Assembly (NCBI RefSeq): GCF_021654135.1
Contig: NZ_JAKGSD010000030.1
Span: 1 to 56,010 of the forward strand
DNA: 56,010 nucleotides
Reading direction: 5' to 3'
Origin: Amycolatopsis tucumanensis
Lineage (GTDB): Bacteria; Actinomycetota; Actinomycetes; Mycobacteriales; Pseudonocardiaceae
Shown in pieces: positions 1 through 11,992 of the stretch; positions within the stretch are counted from its first letter, which is position 1, and each line of letters begins with the position of its first letter. The notes below the pieces were generated by a model that was not told the DNA's origin, ran no database searches, and saw only the letters and a program-made list of their open reading frames with translations. The position numbers and the translations under genes are program-made.

Positions 1-207
1 GCGGCGGACCAACCACCAAGATCCACCTCGCCTGCGACGGCCACGGACGGCCCTTTGTCGACCCTGTTGACCGGCGGCAACGTCAACGACTGCGTCATGT
101 TCACGCAGGTCATGGCAGGCATCGAGTTCCACCAGCCAGGCCCGGGCAAGACCGCCACCTCCTACCGGAGCATGATCGACCTGGCCACACTGCTCATCTG
201 GCTTTGA
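1..207 (+). pseudogene. IS5-type transposase remnant, frameshifted and internally deleted
   Basis: The upstream part reads GGPTTKIHLACDGHGRPF in frame 3. It continues as LLTGGNVNDC in frame 1 after a frameshift near position 60, a pairing typical of the DDE domain of IS5-family transposases. The text then jumps from the mid-domain stretch MAGIEFHQPGPG directly to the usual C-terminus KTATSYRSMIDLATLLIWL and a TGA at 205-207, so the central catalytic part is missing. The element runs off the left edge of the window. It cannot encode an active transposase. The following bases 207-220 look like its terminal repeat. Confidence 0.8.
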
Positions 208-220
208 GGACAGGCCCTAG
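207..220. repeat. IS5-type terminal end abutting a CTAG target
   Basis: AGGACAGGCCCTAG follows the transposase stop directly. It matches 13 of 14 bases with AGGACAGGACCTAG at 51582-51595, next to the other IS remnant. CTAG at 217-220 is the kind of 4-bp target favoured by IS5-type elements, and it also supplies the TAG stop of the neighbouring minus-strand gene. Confidence 0.6.
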
Positions 221-753
221 GACATCGCTTTCCACTCATGAGCCAGGAGCCCGAGCAGCACCTCATCGAGGAACTCGCCCATCACCCAGGCCGACTTGCG
301 CAGCACGCCCTCCCGCACGAAGCCGTTGCGCTCCGCCGCGCGCAGCATCGCGTAGTTGTCCGCCAGCGTCTCGATCTGCAGCCGCTGCAGGCCGCGCACC
401 ACGAAGCCGTAGTGGCACAGCACCGCGACCACGTCGCTGCCGTAACCCTTGCCGCGCGCGGACGGCAGCAGTCCCAGCCCGATGTGCGCGGTGCGGTTGT
501 GCGTGTCGATGCCCCACAGGTTCGCGGTGCCGATCAGCGTGTCGCCCGCCAGCTCCACGATCGAGAACGGGACGTGTTCCGCCACGCTGTCGTCGACGTG
601 CAGCCGCCGGTCCTTCGAGCTCGGCGAGATCGGCCGCCACGGCCGGCTTTCCGCCCGGGAACCGCCCTCCACGTCGTCGTAGAGCTCGGTCCGCAGGATC
701 GGGATGTCCTCCTCGTACCGGGCCCGCAGCCCGACCTTCTCGCCCTTCAGCAT
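217..753 (-). CDS. GNAT family N-acetyltransferase (RimJ/RimL type)
   Basis: This 178-aa protein has the acetyl-CoA pyrophosphate loop RGKGYG at residues 100-105. The later block from about residue 133 to 149 (Asn-Tyr-Ala then ERNGFVREG) is typical of RimJ/RimL-like acetyltransferases. The family transfers an acetyl group from acetyl-CoA to an amine; the substrate here is unknown. AGGAAG lies seven bases before the ATG. The TAG stop coincides with the CTAG target of the adjoining IS5 remnant. The length is normal for the family, so the element seems to have inserted at the stop codon without truncating the enzyme. It is probably monocistronic. Confidence 0.85.
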   Translation of the reverse strand: MLKGEKVGLRARYEEDIPILRTELYDDVEGGSRAESRPWRPISPSSKDRRLHVDDSVAEHVPFSIVELAGDTLIGTANLWGIDTHNRTAHIGLGLLPSARGKGYGSDVVAVLCHYGFVVRGLQRLQIETLADNYAMLRAAERNGFVREGVLRKSAWVMGEFLDEVLLGLLAHEWKAMS

Positions 754-800
754 GCGGGCTTCCTATCCGACCGGGCCGGGCCGCGGCAACCGAATATGAA

Positions 801-1730
801 CTACCGCGCAGCCGCCGCGTTGTAGAGCGCCTCCGCGTCCGCGCCGAAGTACGGGCCGAACATCACGCCGGGCAGGAAGGTGTAACCGAAGCTGTTCACC
901 GAGTTCTGGATGCCGGTCCCGGTCGCCTCGTCGAAGCTGAGGAACCACGGGCCGCCGCTGGAACCGCCGGTCATGTCGCAGCGCATTCCGAGGTCGTTGC
1001 TGCCGAACGTGTCGTTGAAGGTCCGGCCGGCGCAGTAGGTCAGTTCGCTGCCGTCGTACGGCGGCTCGGCGGGGTAGCCGAAGCTGTGCATCGCCTGGCC
1101 GCGCGGCTGGTTGAACGCGATGCCCTGCGAGCCGACGACATCCGTCAGGTACTGGCCGTTGAGCGGGGCCACCACGGCGGCGCCGACGTCGTAGTTGAGG
1201 TCCTCGTTCGCCTGCCACTGCGGCGTGGTGAGGGTCGTGGTGGCGGCCCACTCGCCGTACGGGGCGTTGCCGTTGTCGTAGCCCGGCACGAAGACCCAGT
1301 TGGTGTGCCAGCTGCCCTCGAACTTCACGCAGTGCCCGGCGGTGATGACGACGCTGCGGTTGGCGCTGGTGACCGCGTCGCCGCTGCACGAGGCCGGGGA
1401 ACCGTTGAAGGTGAAGAACACCCGGCCCGCGGTGCGCGTGACCGCGCCGCCGCCGGCCCACGGGTCGCCGGTGCTGACCTTCGAGGTCCGCGACGGGAGC
1501 AGGCGCGGCACCGCGGCGCGGACGTCGGCGCCGAGGTCGCGGGCGGCGGTCACCAGGCCGTCGAGCGGCTTGGCGGAGCGCATCTTCTCCGGCGTCCAGT
1601 ACTCCGCGGCACCGGCGCCGTGGACGTGGACCGCCGGGCCGGGCGCCGCCGTGGCCGGCGCGTTGAACACGGCCGTGGTGACCGCGGCGACCGCCGCGAG
1701 AACCAGTGCCCGGATACCTGTTCGCTTCAT
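801..1730 (-). CDS. Secreted trypsin/V8-like serine peptidase
   Basis: This 309-aa preproprotein starts with a Sec signal peptide: MKRTG, a hydrophobic stretch at about 8-22, and probable cleavage after ATA near residue 28. A propeptide follows to about residue 90. The catalytic triad can be read as His133 (TAGHC), Asp181 (NYDVGAAVV) and Ser258 (GGSSGGP). Cys115/Cys134 and Cys233/Cys251 are likely disulfides. The pattern fits the S1 glutamyl-endopeptidase/trypsin-like group, acting outside the cell. The substrate is unknown. A good promoter lies 38-66 bases upstream of the start, and a terminator for gltD separates it from that operon. Confidence 0.88.
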   Translation of the reverse strand: MKRTGIRALVLAAVAAVTTAVFNAPATAAPGPAVHVHGAGAAEYWTPEKMRSAKPLDGLVTAARDLGADVRAAVPRLLPSRTSKVSTGDPWAGGGAVTRTAGRVFFTFNGSPASCSGDAVTSANRSVVITAGHCVKFEGSWHTNWVFVPGYDNGNAPYGEWAATTTLTTPQWQANEDLNYDVGAAVVAPLNGQYLTDVVGSQGIAFNQPRGQAMHSFGYPAEPPYDGSELTYCAGRTFNDTFGSNDLGMRCDMTGGSSGGPWFLSFDEATGTGIQNSVNSFGYTFLPGVMFGPYFGADAEALYNAAAAR

Positions 1731-1767
1731 GACGCCACCCGTCTGCCGGTCGATCCGTTGTCACCGA

Positions 1768-1796
1768 AAGTTAGGCGGGCGCGACGGGGTGAACAA
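1768..1796 (-). promoter_or_regulatory. Predicted sigma-70 type promoter of the serine peptidase
   Basis: On the minus strand TTGTTC (1796-1791) is followed after exactly 17 bases by TAACTT (1773-1768), a reasonable -35/-10 pair for a GC-rich genome. It places the transcription start about 30 bases before the ATG at 1730. Motif match only. Confidence 0.5.
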
Positions 1797-1834
1797 TCGG
1801 CCGTTCGGGCCCAGGGTGAGCCCGAACGGCCGAT
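1796..1834 (-). terminator. Hairpin terminator after gltD
   Basis: A perfect 15-bp inverted repeat (1796-1810 and 1820-1834, arm ATCGGCCGTTCGGGC) with a 9-base loop lies 30 bases past the gltD stop. It has no strong T-run, as is common for actinobacterial terminators. Its distal foot touches the -35 box of the peptidase promoter. Confidence 0.75.
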
Positions 1835-1864
1835 GCGCGTTATTTGGTTGCGTTACCCGGAGAG

Positions 1865-3365
1865 TTACACCACAGCGAGCGGCAGAGCCGTCGGATGCAC
1901 CGGGGCCGGCAGGTCCGACGCCCCGGTCAGGTAGGCGTCGACGGCGTTGGCCACCGAGCGGCCCTCCGCGATCGCCCACACGACCAGCGACGCGCCGCGG
2001 TGGGCGTCACCGCAGACGAACACGCCCGGGGCCTCGGTCTGCCAGTCCGGGCCGCACGAGATGGTGCCGCGCCGGGTCAGCCGGATGCCCAGGTCGTCGA
2101 GCAGCCGCATGTGCTCCACGCCCTCGAACCCGATGGCGAACAGCACCAGGTCGGCCGGGATCTCCTCGATCTCGTCCGACACCGGCAGCACCTCGCGGCG
2201 CCCGGTCTCCGGGTCCTTGACGACCTTGACCTGCTGCAGCTCGATCGCGCGGACGTGCCCGTTCTCGTCGCCCACGAACCGCCGCACGGCGACACCGAAC
2301 TTCCGCTCGCCGCCCTCCTCGTGCGCCGGGTAGGTGCGCAGCACGTACGGCCACGTCGGCCACGGCGACCGCTCGTCGTCGCGGGTCGTCGGCGGCATCG
2401 GGTACTGGTCCAGCTGGACCACCGAGGCCGCGCCCTGGCGGATCGCGGTGCCGTAGGAGTCGGCGCCGGTGTCACCGCCGCCGATGATCACCACGTGCTT
2501 GCCGTGCGCGTGGACCGGCGACGGGCCGTCGCCCTCGCACTGCTTGTTGGCCGGCACCAGGTGCTCCATCGCCAGGTGGATGCCCTTGAGCTCCCGGCCG
2601 GGCGTGGTGGTGTCGTCACGGCCGCGCAGCGCGCCGACGGCGAGCACGACCGCGTCGTAGCGGGCCCGCAGCTCCTCGACGGTGATGTCGACGCCCACCT
2701 CGCAGCCCGTGACGAACTGCGTGCCCTCCTTCTTGAGCTGGGCCAGGCGCTTGTCGAGGTGCTTCTTCTCCATCTTGAACTCGGGGATGCCGTAGCGGAG
2801 CAGCCCGCCGAGCCGGTCGTCCCGCTCGAAGACGGTCACGTCGTGCCCGGCGCGGGTGAGCTGCTGGGCGGCGGCGAGACCGGCCGGGCCGGACCCGACC
2901 ACGGCGACGCGCTGACCGCTGGCCACCTCGGCGACCTGCGGCTGGGCCAGGCCAAGCTCCCACGACTTCTCCGCGATCGTCGCCTCGACGCGCTTGATCG
3001 CGACCGGGCCGCCGGACAGCGGCGAGATGGACAGCGTGCAGCCCGCCTCGCACGGCGCCGGGCACAGCTTCCCGGTGAACTCCGGGAAGTTGTTGGTGGC
3101 GTGCAGCCGGTCGCTGGCCGCGGTCCAGTCACCGCGGCGCACCAGGTCGTTCCACTCCGGGATCAGGTTGCCCAGCGGGCAGCCGGAACCGGCCGAGTGG
3201 CAGAACGGGATGCCGCAGTCCATGCAGCGGGTGGCCTGGGTGCGCACCTGCTGGTCGCGCTCGGCCGGTTCGAGGTCGACGTAGACCTCGCGCCAGTCCT
3301 CGGCGCGGTGCTCCTTGGGGCGCTTGGGCGGCTCGACCCGCTCGTACTTCAGGAAGCCCTTGGGG

Positions 3366-3373
<8 letters not shown>
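1865..3373 (-). CDS. gltD: Glutamate synthase (NADPH) small subunit
   Basis: The 502-aa beta subunit of GOGAT passes electrons from NADPH to the large subunit for glutamate formation from glutamine and 2-oxoglutarate. N-terminal cysteines 50, 53, 58, 65 and 104, 108, 112 fit two [4Fe-4S] clusters. VVGSGPAGLAAAQQL near residue 155 is the FAD loop and VVIIGGGDTGAD near 294 the NADPH loop. The length is normal. The ATG lies inside the 3' end of gltB (8-bp overlap), which indicates translational coupling in a gltBD operon. A strong hairpin follows the stop. Confidence 0.97.
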
Positions 3374-7940
<4,567 letters not shown>

Positions 7941-8109
7941 GCGGGGACCTCCTTCGTCGTCTCAATGCTCAGTTCGGAAAGTTCCCCCGGTACTGCTGCA
8001 GGGACGACGATGGCCCTTGGATTAGCGCGACCTTAACACCCAGGAAACATGACGGCACCCTCTCGGAGTGTGGATTTTCTCATCCGATCGGTAACGATCT
8101 GGCTGCGAG

Positions 8110-8123
8110 GAACGACGTCGTTC
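8110..8123. promoter_or_regulatory. 14-bp perfect palindrome, candidate operator for gltBD
   Basis: GAACGACGTCGTTC is perfectly self-complementary and lies 170 bp upstream of gltB. It does not match the GlnR box as I know it (GTnAC-n6-GAAAC), so the binding protein is unknown. Confidence 0.35.
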
Positions 8124-8214
8124 TTGATGGGCTGGTTCGGTTCTGCTTACCGAGCATACGCGTCGCGCGATCCCATCAAGATTACGCGAGGATCCCGCCC
8201 GGCGGCCAGATTCG

Positions 8215-8372
8215 CCGGTGGTAGCGTTCCTCACGCTGGTCAGCGGCTTGCCGACCAGTGACGCGGCGGCCGCGAAACCGGTGGGAACCCGGTGCTGTGC
8301 CGCAACTGTGATGACTCGGGTGCGCTCCGTGCTCACCCGGTCGAGCCAGGTCGCCTGCCGCCGCGCCGACGC
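8215..8372 (+). ncRNA. Cobalamin (B12) riboswitch
   Basis: The conserved core is clear: an AAACCGGTGGGAACCCGGTGC-type stretch at about 8275-8295, the invariant CCGCAACTGT at 8300-8309, and the B12 box GAGCCAGG-TCGCCTGCCG at 8343-8360. It is placed about 100 bases before the start of a btuF-like gene. AdoCbl-type riboswitches normally repress uptake or synthesis genes when B12 is plentiful. The 5' boundary is approximate. Short GC hairpins between 8385 and 8455 could be the expression platform. Confidence 0.92.
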
Positions 8373-8461
8373 CTTTCGCCTCCGGCTCAGGGGTGCGGCG
8401 TCCGTTACGCCTGGGTGCGGGACGGGGCCCCGGGACGCCGGCCGGAAACCGAGGTCTTCCC

Positions 8462-9385
8462 GTGTTCCGTCGTATCGCACCGTTGTTCGCCGTTCTACTC
8501 GTACTCGCCGGGTGCGCCACCCGGCCGTCCGAGGATTCGACCGCCCCGCCCGAAACGCAGGGCGCCTTCCCGGTCACGGTCGCCGCGCCCGGCGCACCGG
8601 CGGTGACGCTCGACCGGCAGCCGCAGCGGATCGTGTCGTTGTCGCCCGCCGCCACCGAGACGTTGTTCGCGCTCGGCGCGGGACCGCAGGTGGTCGCCGT
8701 CGACTCGGCGTCGAACTTCCCGGAGCAGGCGCCGCGGACCCAGTTGTCCGGCCTCAGCCCGGATCCGGAGGCGATCGCCGCCTACCGGCCCGACCTCGTC
8801 GTGGTCTACGCCGACACCACCGGCCTCGCCGACGCGCTGGCCAGGACCGGCACCAAGACCCTCGTGATGCCCGACGCGAAGACGCTCGACGACGCCTACG
8901 CGCAGTTCGAGGTGCTGGGCAAGGCGACCGGGCACCAGGCCGAGGGCGAGAGCCTGGCCCGGCAGACCCGCGACGACATCGACAAGATCGTCGCGGACAC
9001 CCCGAAGCGGTCGCTGACCTACTACTGGGAGCTGGACCAGACGTTCTACAGCGTGACGTCGGCTACCTTCGCCGGGCAGGTCCTCACCCGGTTCGGCCTC
9101 ACCAACATCGCCGACGGGACCGATCCGAACGCCTCCGGCGGCTACCCGCAGCTGTCGGCCGAACGCATCCTGCAGTCCAACCCGGACCTGATCTTCCTCG
9201 CGGACAGCAAGTGCTGCGGGCAGAACGCGCAGACCGTCGCCGCCCGGCCGGGCTGGAGCACGTTGACCGCTGTGCAACGCGGACAGGTGATCGCGCTCGA
9301 CGACGACATCGCCTCGCGCTGGAGCCCGCGGATCGTCGACCTCGTCCGCACGGTCGCCGACGTGATCACCAAGGCCGGTGCCTGA
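8462..9385 (+). CDS. btuF: Cobalamin/cobamide ABC transporter substrate-binding lipoprotein
   Basis: This 307-aa protein counted from the GTG at 8462 begins MFRRIAPLFAVLLVLAGC, a lipoprotein signal with lipobox LAGC and lipidated Cys18. The mature part (QRIVSLSPAATETLFALGAG near residue 60) is a periplasmic-binding-protein fold of the BtuF/FhuD class. I chose 8462 rather than an earlier in-frame ATG at 8393 because that one would put Arg-rich, Pro-rich residues before the signal and start inside the riboswitch expression platform. A GAGG lies upstream. The riboswitch makes B12 or a related corrinoid the likely ligand. It overlaps the permease by 8 bp. Confidence 0.88.
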   Translation: MFRRIAPLFAVLLVLAGCATRPSEDSTAPPETQGAFPVTVAAPGAPAVTLDRQPQRIVSLSPAATETLFALGAGPQVVAVDSASNFPEQAPRTQLSGLSPDPEAIAAYRPDLVVVYADTTGLADALARTGTKTLVMPDAKTLDDAYAQFEVLGKATGHQAEGESLARQTRDDIDKIVADTPKRSLTYYWELDQTFYSVTSATFAGQVLTRFGLTNIADGTDPNASGGYPQLSAERILQSNPDLIFLADSKCCGQNAQTVAARPGWSTLTAVQRGQVIALDDDIASRWSPRIVDLVRTVADVITKAGA

Positions 9386-10406
9386 CACCCGCACGCGGCT
9401 GCGAGCCCCGGTCCTGGTCGCCGGGCTCGTGGTGCTCGTGGCCGTCCTGCTGTTCGCCGTGCTTGTCGGGGCGAGCGACCTCGGCTGGCAGCGGGTGCTC
9501 GCCGAGATCTGGGCGCAGGTCACCGGCGGGCAGTCGCCGCTGTCCGCGCGGGAGGCCGCGATCGTGTGGCAGCTGCGGGTGCCGCGGGTCCTGCTCGCCG
9601 GGATCGTGGGCGCGGCGCTCGCGGTGTCCGGGGCGACGTTCCAGGGCGTGTTCCGCAACCCGCTCGCCGACCCGTACCTGCTGGGCGCGGCGGCCGGGGC
9701 GGGCATGGCGGCCACGCTCGTCGTGGTGTTCGCCCCGGCGGTCAGCGGGTGGGTCGTCGGCCCGTTGCCGCTGGCCGCGTTCGCCGGCGCGCTCGGCGGG
9801 GTCGGGCTGAGCTGGCTGGTCGGCCGCTCGGCCGGCGGCAGCACGAGCACGCTGCTGCTGGCCGGGGTCGCGGTGGCGTCGTTCCTCACCGCGATCCAGA
9901 CGTTCGCGCAGCAGCTGAACACGGAGACGATCCGGCAGGTCTACACGTGGATGCTGGGCGGGCTGAACGTGAGCGGGTGGCGGGAGGTCCTGATCGCGGT
10001 GCCGTACGTGGCGGTCGCCGCGGTCGTGCTGTGCCTGTCGGCGCGGCTGCTGGACGTGCTCGCGCTCGGCGACGCGGAGGCGGCGTCGCTGGGGCTGCGG
10101 CCAGGCCGGATCCGGCTGGTCGTGCTGGCGGCGGCGTCCCTGGCGACCGCGGCGGCGGTGTCGGTGAGCGGGCTGATCGGGTTCGTCGGGATCGTGGTGC
10201 CGCACGTGGTGCGGATGCTCGCCGGGGCCAGCTACCGGGTGGTGATCCCGCTGTCGCTGGTCGGCGGCGCGGCGTTCCTGGTGCTGGCCGACCAGCTGGC
10301 GCGCACGGTCATGCCGGGCGAGCTGCCGCTGGGCGTGGTCACCGCGTTCACCGGGGCGCCGTTCTTCGCCTGGATCCTGCGCTCGTCGCGGAGGAGGTTC
10401 TCGTGA
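9378..10406 (+). CDS. btuC: FecCD-type ABC transporter permease (BtuC-like)
   Basis: This 342-aa integral membrane protein of the FecCD/BtuC family has about ten hydrophobic segments. Signatures are RVPRVLLAGIVGAALAVSG near residue 67, FRNPLADPYLLGAAAGAG, and SGLIGFVGIVVPHVVRML near residue 260. It forms the homodimeric channel of the importer fed by the upstream lipoprotein and driven by the downstream ATPase. It starts at a GTG overlapping the btuF stop by 8 bp and ends in a GTGA overlap with the ATPase, so the three genes are translationally coupled and share the riboswitch. Confidence 0.92.
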   Translation: MPDTRTRLRAPVLVAGLVVLVAVLLFAVLVGASDLGWQRVLAEIWAQVTGGQSPLSAREAAIVWQLRVPRVLLAGIVGAALAVSGATFQGVFRNPLADPYLLGAAAGAGMAATLVVVFAPAVSGWVVGPLPLAAFAGALGGVGLSWLVGRSAGGSTSTLLLAGVAVASFLTAIQTFAQQLNTETIRQVYTWMLGGLNVSGWREVLIAVPYVAVAAVVLCLSARLLDVLALGDAEAASLGLRPGRIRLVVLAAASLATAAAVSVSGLIGFVGIVVPHVVRMLAGASYRVVIPLSLVGGAAFLVLADQLARTVMPGELPLGVVTAFTGAPFFAWILRSSRRRFS

Positions 10407-11179
10407 CCGCGTTGTCGTTGCGCTCGGTGCGGGCAGGCTACGGCGATTGCCCGGTGGTGCACGGGGTGTCGGTCGAGGTGCCGCCCGGCGGCTGGCTGGC
10501 GATCGTCGGCCCGAACGGCGCCGGGAAGTCCACTTTGCTCAAAACGGTGGCGGGACTCCTGCCGCCGCAAGGGGAAGTGCTCATCGACGGCAGGTCGGGG
10601 TTGCCGCGCAAGGAACTGGCGCGCGTGGTCGGTTACGCGCCCCAGGACCCGGCCGTGCCAGCCGGCCTGACGGTGACCGACTACGTGCTGCTCGGCCGGA
10701 CGCCGCACCTGGGGCTGCTGGCACGGGAAAGTCGGGCCGATCTGTCCATTGTGGAGGACGTGCTGGCCCGGCTCGATCTGGGTGCGCTGGCGGGCAGGCG
10801 AATGGACATGCTCTCCGGCGGCGAACGCCAGCGGGCGGTCCTGGCGCGGGTGCTGGCGCAGCGGGCGAGCCTGCTGCTGCTCGACGAGCCGACCACCGGC
10901 CTCGACATCGGGCACGCGCAGGCGTTGCTGGAGCTGATCGACCGGCTGCGGCACGAGGACGGGATCACCGTGGTGTCGACGCTGCACGACCTGACGTTCG
11001 CCGCGCAGTACGCCGAGCAGCTCCTCCTGCTCGACGACGGCCGGGCGGTCGCCGCCGGGCCGCCCGCGGAGGTGCTCACCACGGAGACGCTGGCCCGGCA
11101 TTACGGCGCAGCGGCGGAAGTCCGCGTCGGCGACCGTGGCGAACTGGCGGTGCTACCGATCCGCCCGGCGCGGCCCTGA
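10403..11179 (+). CDS. btuD: ABC transporter ATP-binding protein (BtuD-like)
   Basis: This 258-aa ATPase carries Walker A GPNGAGKST (36-44), a Q-loop at Gln81, signature LSGGERQ (137-143), Walker B LLLLDEPT (157-164) and switch His195. It energises the corrinoid importer. The GTG start shares bases with the permease stop (GTGA). The final 20 or so codons lie in the first copy of an 89-bp tandem duplication, so a decayed second copy of its C-terminus follows the stop. Confidence 0.92.
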   Translation: MTALSLRSVRAGYGDCPVVHGVSVEVPPGGWLAIVGPNGAGKSTLLKTVAGLLPPQGEVLIDGRSGLPRKELARVVGYAPQDPAVPAGLTVTDYVLLGRTPHLGLLARESRADLSIVEDVLARLDLGALAGRRMDMLSGGERQRAVLARVLAQRASLLLLDEPTTGLDIGHAQALLELIDRLRHEDGITVVSTLHDLTFAAQYAEQLLLLDDGRAVAAGPPAEVLTTETLARHYGAAAEVRVGDRGELAVLPIRPARP

Positions 11180-11282
11180 CCCGGGGAAGCGCTGGCACGG
11201 CAGCGGAGGTCCGCGTCGGCGACCATGGCGAACTAGCCGTACTGCCGATCCGCCCGACGCGGCCCTGACCCGGGGACCGCTG
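11105..11282 (+). repeat. 89-bp tandem duplication of the btuD 3' end
   Basis: Bases from about 11105 to 11193, covering the last codons, the TGA and some downstream sequence, recur with an 89-bp offset at about 11194-11282. The second copy has several substitutions, including an in-frame TAG where the gene has a tryptophan-like position, and is not translated. No repeat of this kind is seen at neighbouring genes. Confidence 0.8.
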
Positions 11283-11286
11283 GCGG

Positions 11287-11439
11287 GTGGTCGACGACGT
11301 GACCGGCGCGCAAGGCGCCCTTCGCCCGCTCGGGGAGAAAGACTCGGCGATCGACGCGTTCGTGGACGCGCTGCGCGCCGACTGCACGCGGGAGTTCGGC
11401 CCCTGGATCGACCGGTTCTTCCACCCCGCACGGAACTAA
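11287..11439 (+). CDS. Small ORF, probable C-terminal gene remnant
   Basis: From a GTG at 11287 a 50-aa reading frame starts VVDDVTGAQGALRPLGEKD and continues SAIDAFVDALRADCTREFG, ending WIDRFFHPARN. Composition and third-position GC look like real protein, but there is no ribosome binding site and no family that I recognise. Its start lies at the junction of the 89-bp duplication. I read it as the surviving 3' end of a gene whose 5' part was lost in the rearrangement that made the duplication. It could also be an intact small gene. Confidence 0.4.
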   Translation: MVDDVTGAQGALRPLGEKDSAIDAFVDALRADCTREFGPWIDRFFHPARN

Positions 11440-11495
11440 CGCCGCCGCGGAAAACCCTTGCCCCGTAGTGACTTAGCTGCCCGGTCCGCCGCTCA

Positions 11496-11873
11496 TCAGG
11501 GCAGGCGGGCGTGTTCGGCTCGGGTGGCAGCGAGCCGCTCACGCGCGAGCGCACGGGCCCGCTTGGTGTCGTCGCCCGTGAGCCGGGCGAGGATCGTCGC
11601 GAGCGGCCTGATCTTGCCCCAGCCGCCCCAGTGGCCCTCGGGGATCTCGGTGGGGAACACCCAGATCCGGCTGGCGTCACGCGGCCAGGCGCCGTTCTCC
11701 GCGTCGAGGATCGCCTCGGTGACCTCGGCGATGACGCTCGCACGCTTCTGCTCGTCGAGCCGGCCCTCGGGAACGGACGGGACGACCTTGTAGCGAGGTG
11801 CGTCCGCGGGTGCTCCGCCGACGTAGACGCCGGTCGGCCGGTGCAGCCACAGCCAGGAGACGGAACGGGTCAC
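11496..11873 (-). CDS. Tautomerase-like small protein
   Basis: This 125-aa protein has a central block, PRYKVVPSVPEGRLDEQKR, then AEVTEAILDAENG and RIWVFPTEIPEGHWGGWGK. It resembles the 4-oxalocrotonate tautomerase superfamily (EGxLxxxxR helix, then a strand ending EIP-GHWG). The expected Pro right after the start Met is not present at the GTG used here. Either the start is wrong, the catalytic proline lies elsewhere (Pro27 precedes the motif), or the enzyme differs. The call is by pattern only. It is divergent from the SDR gene, with about 120 bp between the starts. Confidence 0.5.
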   Translation of the reverse strand: MTRSVSWLWLHRPTGVYVGGAPADAPRYKVVPSVPEGRLDEQKRASVIAEVTEAILDAENGAWPRDASRIWVFPTEIPEGHWGGWGKIRPLATILARLTGDDTKRARALARERLAATRAEHARLP

Positions 11874-11969
11874 CGGGGCGACGGGGTCGCACGGCGCATC
11901 ACTCCTGCGGTCACCTGAACTCCTAGGCTCGACGTCCGGGCCGCGGGGTGAACGTTGACCGCACAGAAC

Positions 11970-11983
11970 TAGAACCTGTTACA
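11970..11983. promoter_or_regulatory. KstR-like operator upstream of the SDR gene
   Basis: TAGAACCTGTTACA fits the published KstR pattern TnnAACnnGTTnnA at every defined position. It overlaps a possible promoter: TTGACC at 11955-11960, with GTTACA 17 bases later or TACAGT 19 bases later. It lies ten bases before the ATG at 11993. KstR is a TetR-type repressor of sterol catabolism in mycobacteria and rhodococci. Its presence in this genome is assumed, not shown. Confidence 0.55.
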
Positions 11984-11992
11984 GTCGGGCGC

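Larger units (their letters stand above)
7941..8461. other. Intergenic region between gltB and btuF with palindromes and a riboswitch
   Basis: There is no gene here. The gltB-proximal half (to about 8200) is less GC-rich than its surroundings. It holds the inverted repeat GATCG-GTAA-CGATC at 8086-8099 and a perfect 14-bp palindrome at 8110-8123. The other half is the cobalamin riboswitch of the plus-strand importer. Promoters for both divergent operons must lie between about 7960 and 8210, but no box pair is convincing. Confidence 0.7.

Noticed and set aside
1300..2220. Plus-strand ORF across the gltD terminator
   Set aside because: It crosses a strong terminator and two antisense genes and has no recognisable domain.
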